A stretch of DNA of 64,000 bases from NCBI RefSeq assembly GCF_009870125.1, contig NC_046681.1, positions 27,116,001 through 27,180,000 of the forward strand, read 5' to 3'. Below, piece after piece: positions 58,187-64,000 of this stretch. Source of the DNA: Drosophila pseudoobscura (Eukaryota > Arthropoda > Insecta > Diptera > Drosophilidae). The notes beneath the pieces are model-generated. The model was given only the letters and a program-made list of their open reading frames with translations, was not told the origin of the DNA and searched no databases. Position 1 is the first letter of the stretch; each line of letters opens with the position of its first letter. The translations under genes and the position numbers were made by a program.

Positions 58187-58597
58187 TTACTTGCCCACCG
58201 CTTCCAACTGTTTTTGAATGTCTGGAGCCTCCCGGTTAGTCAGCGACACGGAGATTTCCTTGCCTTTACCTGGAGAGGATGTATTTACAGATGACCATTT
58301 GGAGTTCTGGGTGCAGTTTATATAATTACCATAGCGTGCCCACAGCCGTGGCTGGGCTCCGGCGCATTCGCGCACCATGATTGGCAGGTTGGGGTTGTCT
58401 CTCTTCAGATTGGGATAGAATTTCTGCACAAATTCCCTGAAATTATTGGTTTATTTTGTTAAATTATGTAATGCTAAGAGCAACCATTCCATGGCGAACC
58501 TTGCTCCTTTGGAGGCATCGCCGGTTGGATCCAATACGATGCGCAGCTCCTTCAGTTTCGGCGTAAGCGCGGCAAGGCGGGTCAACGTCAGACGCAT
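58187..58597 (-). CDS. ND-B8: NADH dehydrogenase (complex I) subunit B8 (NDUFA2)
   Basis: Three exons on minus: 58597-58500, 58436-58330 and 58269-58187; all GT-AG, 95 residues. The product MRLTLTRLAALTPKLKELRI, VLDPTGDASKGAREFVQKFY, NLPIMVRECAGAQPRLWARY and GKGKEISVSLTNREAPDIQK matches NDUFA2/B8, an accessory subunit with a thioredoxin-like fold in the matrix arm of mitochondrial complex I. The human protein has 99 residues. The usual ECSGVQPKLWARY motif is kept as ECAGAQPRLWARY. It is convergent with Gs1l (182 bases stop to stop) and divergent from the SECp43-like gene. It looks whole. Confidence 0.96.
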
Positions 58598-58737
58598 ATT
58601 TCCAAATGTTTTGTTTTGTTTTAAATGATCCAAATCGATTGCGAAAGAGTGTTGTCAAAATTCAAGTACCGATATACACTGCGCATCGATAAGCTGAATG
58701 AAAACCAAACAATACAAAAATAGTGTCAGTCGCCAGT

Positions 58738-58965
58738 CTTATTTCGCTAAAAAGGAAGAAAAGCAAGTATTAAGACTACACCAGTTAAATAGAAAATTGT
58801 TTCATCAATCGTATAAAATTATGACTGCATGGCTAAATGTTCTATCTAGCTAGTAATATTCCACGGAATATCAAAAACGGGGAATTGTATGATAGCACTT
58901 GAATTGGTCAGTATATTGACGGTATATTTTGAAAATGATACGGTATATTTAGGTATATTTCTAGG
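58738..58965 (+). repeat. Dispersed repeat family, copy E (body plus Motif 6 tail), upstream of the SECp43-like gene
   Basis: Body words AAAAGCAAGTATTAAG, TTTCATCAATCGTATAAAAT, TCTAGCTAGTAATATTCC and GGAATATCAAAAACGGGGAA match copy B. The tail (TTGGTCAGTATATTGACGG, TATATTTTGAAAATGATACG, GTATATTTAGGTATATTTCT) matches copy D. The long 5' part is missing. Confidence 0.78.
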
Positions 58966-59002
58966 GGTTAGGCCGTATATTTTGTCGATAAAGGTCACAC
59001 TG
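58921..59002 (+). promoter_or_regulatory. Promoter of the SECp43-like gene: Motif 6 cluster, DRE-like site and Motif 1
   Basis: GTATATTT words at 58922-58960, a DRE-like GTCGATAA at 58984-58991 and a Motif 1 GGTCACACTG at 58993-59002, followed by the ATG at 59070. Motif 6 plus Motif 1 in this order is the common housekeeping pairing in flies. Confidence 0.75.
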
Positions 59003-59069
59003 ATTGTTTTTATTATCTCGACAACGCGGAAAAATAAAATTTTGTTATTAATTAATCTTAAACTACAAA

Positions 59070-60147
59070 ATGACATCCGTACATTGTCAGCTATGGATGG
59101 GCAGTGTAAGTACCATAAAGTATTCGTTGAAAAACCTTTGCTAACATTCAAAACTAAATGCAGCTGGAGTCCTACATGACGGAGAATTTTATAATTGCTG
59201 CCTTCCGAAAAATGGGCGAGGATCCGACTACAGTGCGTTTGATGCGTAACAAATATACGGGAGAGCCAGCCGGCTACTGTTTCGTCAACTTCATATCCGA
59301 CGATCACGCTCTTGATGCCATGCACAAGCTTAATGGCAAACCAATTCCCGGCACCAATCCCATCGTGCGTTTCCGTCTTAACTCCGCCAGCAACTCGTAC
59401 AAGCTGCCGGGCAACGAGCGCGAGTTTAGCGTTTGGGTTGGCGACCTTAGCTCCGACGTGGACGACTATCAGCTGTACAAGATTTTCTCCAGCAAGTTCA
59501 CGTCTATCAAGACTGCCAAAGTGATTTTGGATAGTCTGGGATTCTCCAAAGGATACGGGTTCGTGCGCTTCGGCATCGAAGATGAGCAGAAGTCGGCGCT
59601 GTATGACATGAATGGGTTCATCGGCCTGGGAACAAAACCGATCAAAATATGCAATGCTGTGCCAAAGCCAAAATCGGAGCTGGGCGCTGCCCTTGGCGTT
59701 AGTGGCAGCACCAACTACGGCTACTCTGGCGCTGGAGGAACATCATCTCCTGCCGCCGGTGCGGACTACTCACAGTACTATGATCCCACCAGCACCTATT
59801 GGCAGGGCTACAACGCCTGGCAGGGATACTACGAACAGGCTGGTCCCTCCATCACAGACGCGGCCGCCTACTACCAACAGGCCATGTCACAGTCCCACTC
59901 GAACCCTCAGACGCTGGCCCAGCATGCGGAGGCTTGGAGCGCACAGCGGAGCGCTCAGTACGAGCAGCAGCAGCAGCAAAGTGCCGCCTCCAATGGTGAA
60001 ACTGATCCTGATTTTGGCCTAGTGGAACACAAATTCGTCCTGGACGTTGATAAAATGAATCGCGAGGCTATCGATTCTGATCGTCGTCTATACGATGCAT
60101 TGGAGAGCTCCAAGTGGCTGCCCATTGAGCAGTTGGAGGTCTTTTAG
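59070..60147 (+). CDS. tRNA-Sec-associated protein 1 (SECp43)-like, two RRM domains
   Basis: Exon 1, 59070-59105, and exon 2, 59164-60147, join at GGCAGT|GTAAGT and ATGCAG|CTGGAG; 339 residues. The start CQLWMGSLESYMTENFI opens RRM1 (residues about 7-86, RNP1-like GYCFVNF). RRM2 follows at about 96-175 (WVGDLSSDVDDYQLY, KGYGFVRF). The rest is rich in Tyr, Gly, Gln and Ala (TSTYWQGYNAWQGYYEQAG) with a poly-Gln run. This matches TRNAU1AP/SECp43, which binds selenocysteine tRNA and promotes its modification and use; related yeast proteins (Nam8-like) act in splicing, so an mRNA-processing role is also possible. It shares a divergent promoter region with ND-B8. Confidence 0.9.
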
Positions 60148-61448
60148 GCTATTGTCATAACATACATTAAATTTATGGACCTATCATAATACCTACTTTA
60201 AGTTTGACAGAAAATTATATTTGCATACATATTGCGTGCATGTATGCACTTCTGTCCCAGTACAATCCCTATACGATAAGATATGAATATCATATTAGAG
60301 CTGGAAAAACATCAATTTTTTTAGATTACATTAGAAGCGTCTTAATAATTAATAAGTTACATTTTTTGATCCGCTGGGCATTCCTTTTGGCCGTCACAGC
60401 GTCAGGAGGCGGATATACAGTCCTTGTTCATGTCACTATTCCCAGTTACTGGGGCCACACCCTCCCCGCTGTCTATATCAATGACTATGCTATAACAATG
60501 TCGAACGGCTGTCCATAGGTGGTCAAGAGGCTGACCTTTGATGCTGTGACTTCTGCTTTCGATCTGGAGCACCAACAGCGAGTTTATGTACGTGATGCCC
60601 GAATGGACGATGTGCTCCGGTATTCGGTGTTTAGATCGCTCTTTAGTACACGTAGTCCTGGCCGCCAACAAGTATCTGACGCTTGCCATCCAGTAGAGGC
60701 GTCTCGTCTCCCGCTATGAAAGTTTTCAGCTGGGGTGCGTCCATCGTAGTGCAGCGTATAGAGTCCGACCCTCTCCAGTACATGTCGAACAGCTCCGCCT
60801 GCAAAATGCATGTGGGGGCCAGCGGTTCCACGGTAATCCACGCTGCGCAGAATTCTTCTTTAGTCCGCCGAGTGTGGTTGTTTACCTCTTGCCTTCATAT
60901 TGTCTCTTCTTCATATAATCCGAGCAAACACGGACAAACAAAAAAATCGAATTGGGGACTTGGGGAATTAAAAACCCTGCGTCTTAATAGTAATTTCAAA
61001 TTGCAACCGATCTTTCAAATCCGCCCGCTGAAGTCGCTGTGAAAAAGAGGGGTATGGACAACAGGCAACACGGCTCAGAAATTGCAACGCATGCAAGGTA
61101 AAGCCCACCCCATTTGAATTATATACCATGAAGAAACAATTTGCGAGGTGAGGATCGTACGAGACTTATCGTTTTTTTTTTATACCCAATTTTTTTGTTG
61201 CTGTTTTTTTCCTGTTGTCTATACCCATTTTTATAGCCCATTCAAAGTTTTTCACCCGACTCATTTTTTCGTTGCATACATAAGCGCTCAGCTGTTCGGC
61301 CCATGATGCAATTATACAAGGCGGTCTCGGCCAGTCCTCCTCCCCTTAGTACGGTCACACTCCGCGAAAAAAACGAGAAAAAGTTCAATTTTTACAAAAC
61401 AAAACAGTTCGAAAATATAAAAAACCACTGTTTTGTTGCTATTGGATT
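60148..61448. other. Spacer holding a possible decayed coding fragment
   Basis: On minus, about 60643-60880 reads without stop in one frame (AAWITVEPLAPTCILQAELF, MDAPQLKTFIAGDETPLLDG, KRQILVGGQDYVY) and then seems to continue to about 60410 in other frames. Composition is coding-like rather than repetitive, and the breaks suggest a pseudogene or a retro-copied gene piece. I do not recognise the parent. The remainder, 60900-61340, is AT-rich with no gene. Confidence 0.35.
61353..61361 (+). promoter_or_regulatory. Core-promoter Motif 1 (GGTCACACT) of the PHF14 homologue
   Basis: Exact Motif 1 core, 88 bases before the ATG at 61449. No TATA box is visible. Confidence 0.6.
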
Positions 61449-64000
61449 ATGGCATCTTTCAAGCGGGCGCGCCAGCCGAAGATATCGACGCAGGCCCTGC
61501 TCGACTTGGATCTGGGAGAGAGCTCATCGGATAGTGACTTTTGTCCAGACATTGATGGCTGCAAGGACGAGAGTGATGGCGAGGGGGATAGCAGTGATGC
61601 CAGCAGCAGTGAATCGGACTCTAATGCGGATTCCGAGGCTGAAAGTGACGATTCCACGCTCCAGCTGCAACAGCTCCTGGCTGATAGTGGGGGCACGGGC
61701 ACGGGCCAGGTACCGTTGCAAAATGGAATCAATGGCAATGATTACGGGACAGTCCCGGGAGCGGCTATTGCTATACGTGCGGTGCAACTTTCCAGTGCTC
61801 CCGCCAAGCGAATGTGCTGTGTCTGTCTCGGGGAGAGAAGTGACGACGTCAACGAGATTGTAGAGTGCGATGCCTGCGGCGTGTCGGTCCACGAGGGCTG
61901 CTACGGCGTCAGTGACAATGTGAGCATCTCCAGCACCAACTCCACCTGCTCAACGGAGCCGTGGTTCTGTGAGGCCTGCCGCGCCGGCGTCTCCGAGCCG
62001 GACTGCGAACTGTGCCCGAATAAGGGCGGCATCTACAAGGAGACGGACGTGGGAAAGTGGGTGCATCTCATTTGTGCCCTCTACGTGCCCGGTGTGGCAT
62101 TCGGTGAGGTGGAGCAGCTGTCATCGGTGACGCTCTTCGAGATGCAGTATAGCAAGTGGGGGGCCAAGGTGTGCTCCCTGTGCGAGAACTCGCTCTTTGC
62201 TCGCACTGGGGTCTGCATTGGCTGCGATGCGGGCATGTGCAAGACCTACTTCCATGTCACGTGCGCCCAGGTGGCGGGCTTCCTCATCGAGGCCCACCAC
62301 GAGGACGATGCGGCAGATCCTTTCTACGCCCATTGCAAGGTGCACTCCGAGAAGGAGATGATCAAGAAGCGAAGACGAAACTATCACACTCTCCGCCTCA
62401 ACATGTTGCAGAAGGCCAGGGAGAAAGAGTTGGCCTCCAGCGAGCAGCCCGTGGACGAACCGAACACGAATCCCGCCCAGGCTCGCATTCAGCGCAAGCT
62501 CTCGAAGATCCAGCTCAAGTACGCCCAGCACAAGGAACTAAAGCCCACTCCATGGGTGCCCACCCAGAAGATGTCGCGATTGCTGACTACTTCGGCCTCT
62601 GCTTGCCGTCGCCTCCTGGCCAAAGCCGAGATCATGTCCGTCGATGTGCAGCATATGGAGCAGCGTGAGGCCCACATCAATGCCCTGACCGACATCCGGA
62701 AGAAGTGGCACATTACACCCGCCTTCAGCGTTGAGTTTACCGCCTACTATATGGATCGCATTGTACGGATGGAGGACTTCCGGCAGCAGCAGCAGAAGCT
62801 GATCAGCCACAATGCCATCTTGTCCAAGGACCAGGACAATCTTCGGGCGCAGTACGATTTGTCGTTGGAGGAGCGCAAAGCAGTCAAGTCTACGCGAGAC
62901 ACACTCCTGGCCACCATCAGAACATTGCATGGCAACCTCTCGCACATCGCACCCGGGATCACTCTTCCCAATGTGGACCTCATTGGCCGTCCCCAGCCAG
63001 AGGCGCCGCAAAGAACCAGCACACCCACTCCGCCGCAGCGCCCCATATCGGTGCCAACGGCAGCGGCTCTTAAAATGGGCGTGGGCTTTCCACTGGCGCA
63101 CCTGGGGCCACCGGGAACCAAACTGGACTCCTCGCGTATGCTCAGCACACAGGCGAAACAGGGCAGGATGGCCATAACGACGCCGTGTGACACCGGGACG
63201 CCGACCGCCATTGCAGCGATGGCTTGCGGCATCTGCAAGAGGAACAACGACCAGCATTTGTTGGTCAAGTGTGACACCTGCAATCTGCACTACCATCTGG
63301 GCTGTTTGAATCCTCCCCTGACCCGGCCCCCGAAGAAGTCCAAGCAGTATGGCTGGCAGTGCTCCGAGTGCTGTGACAAGTCGGATGGATCCGATGCTGT
63401 GACGGAGATATCGCCTGGCCCCAGGAAATCTCGCACTCGCTTCAACAAGGACGGTAGTCTGGTCTACGTCGATCGGTATTCGCTGGACGATGTACCTGCT
63501 CCTGGTTCCGCCTTTCCCAGGGATACGTCGGCCAAGCGAGCGCTCAACAAATCCATCCCAGTTGCTGTTGGCAACTCAGATCTCTTCGTAGATTTGACCA
63601 TGTCGCCCAAGCGACCAAGACAACAGTCGCCGCGCAAAACCCCCATAAATGGTAAGATTAGGTACATAAAATATTCACAAAATGGCATCGTTTCATGATT
63701 TCTACTCGCACAGTTCCAGTGGCTTCTACTTCCGCCACTGTTGTAGTGGCAGCTGCCTTGGCCGCGCCCACGGCTAGCACCACGATGCTGTCTGGCTGCG
63801 AGGACTCCATTGATGAATTGAGTGGTAAACAATCGCGTAAGGGCAAGCGCAAGGACAAGCATAAAAACAAGCACAATCTCTCTTCGGATACGGAGAAGTC
63901 CTTCACCAAGGAGCACAAGCGAAAGCGGAAAAAGCGCGCTCATCTCAATGAGTCACTGCTTCAAAATCAGAATCAGAATCTGGCCAATTCCGCACGCAAC
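61449..64000 (+). CDS. CG15439: PHF14-like PHD-finger protein, 3' part outside window
   Basis: Exon 1, 61449-63651, ends AAATG|GTAAGA; exon 2 starts 63714 after GCACAG and runs past the window end in frame. At least 830 residues are present. An acidic Ser/Asp/Glu N-terminus precedes PHD1 (about residues 122-178, CCVCLGER, VECDACGVSVHEGCYG), which is joined to an extended PHD (about 186-296, CELCPNKGGIYK, WVHLICALYVPG, YFHVTCAQ). A coiled, basic middle and a third PHD (about 592-641, CGICKRNNDQHLLVKCDTC) follow. Order and spacing fit PHF14, a nuclear histone H3 reader. Exon 2 encodes a Lys/Arg-rich tail (KGKRKDKHKNKHN). The D. melanogaster symbol is from memory of the 24F gene set. Confidence 0.92.

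Noticed and set aside
61524-62713. Minus-strand frames antisense to the PHF14 homologue
   Set aside because: Plus-strand PHD fingers are unmistakable; antisense frames lack domains.

Overview
The window is nuclear DNA from a fruit fly of the genus Drosophila. Evidence: short GT-AG introns of 39-70 bases, Drosophila core-promoter motifs (Motif 1, Motif 6, DRE, TATA plus Inr), dense dinucleotide and hexanucleotide repeats, and proteins with clear Drosophila orthologues (Or33a/b/c, RpL27A, mRpL27, Gs1l, ND-B8, CG15439/PHF14). The species group cannot be fixed by eye. A member of Sophophora outside the melanogaster subgroup, such as the obscura group, would fit the extra Or33 copy. All functional calls come from recognising protein sequences; no database was searched.

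Layout. Bases 1-29,100 are mostly non-coding. They hold many microsatellites, one short single-exon gene (5508-6047, minus) resembling only the C-terminal domain of TMEM214, a decayed LINE fragment next to it (about 6190-6560), and a 4.15-kb Transib DNA transposon (8593-12743). The Transib has matching terminal inverted repeats, a 5-bp target duplication (CACCG) and a RAG1-like transposase that is open except where a second, roughly 1.1-kb repeat element has landed in it.

Bases 29,100-36,200 hold a tandem array of four odorant receptor genes, all on plus and all with two coding exons: an extra Or33a/b-type copy, an Or33a-like, an Or33b-like and an Or33c-like gene. The first and third have nearly the same second exon but clearly different first exons, which points to gene conversion. 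Bases 36,200-41,700 look non-coding. An RR-2 cuticle protein gene with a very long Gln/Arg/Glu-rich tail lies at 41,708-43,761.

From 47,690 to the right end is a compact cluster of housekeeping genes: a TMCO6-like ARM-repeat protein, a ZAD zinc-finger protein, mRpL27, RpL27A, Sf3b5, Gs1l, ND-B8, a two-RRM SECp43-type protein and the start of a PHF14 homologue. Intergenic gaps there are short, and promoters carry Motif 1, Motif 6 and DRE sites. Two repeat systems are woven into these promoters: a tandem array with a unit of about 320 bp between the ZAD gene and mRpL27, and a dispersed repeat whose downstream end merges into Motif 6 clusters upstream of at least two genes. From memory, the Or33 genes lie at 33B in D. 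melanogaster and RpL27A/Gs1l/CG15439 near 24F. If so, the window spans an ancestral rearrangement junction between 36.2 and 47.7 kb.
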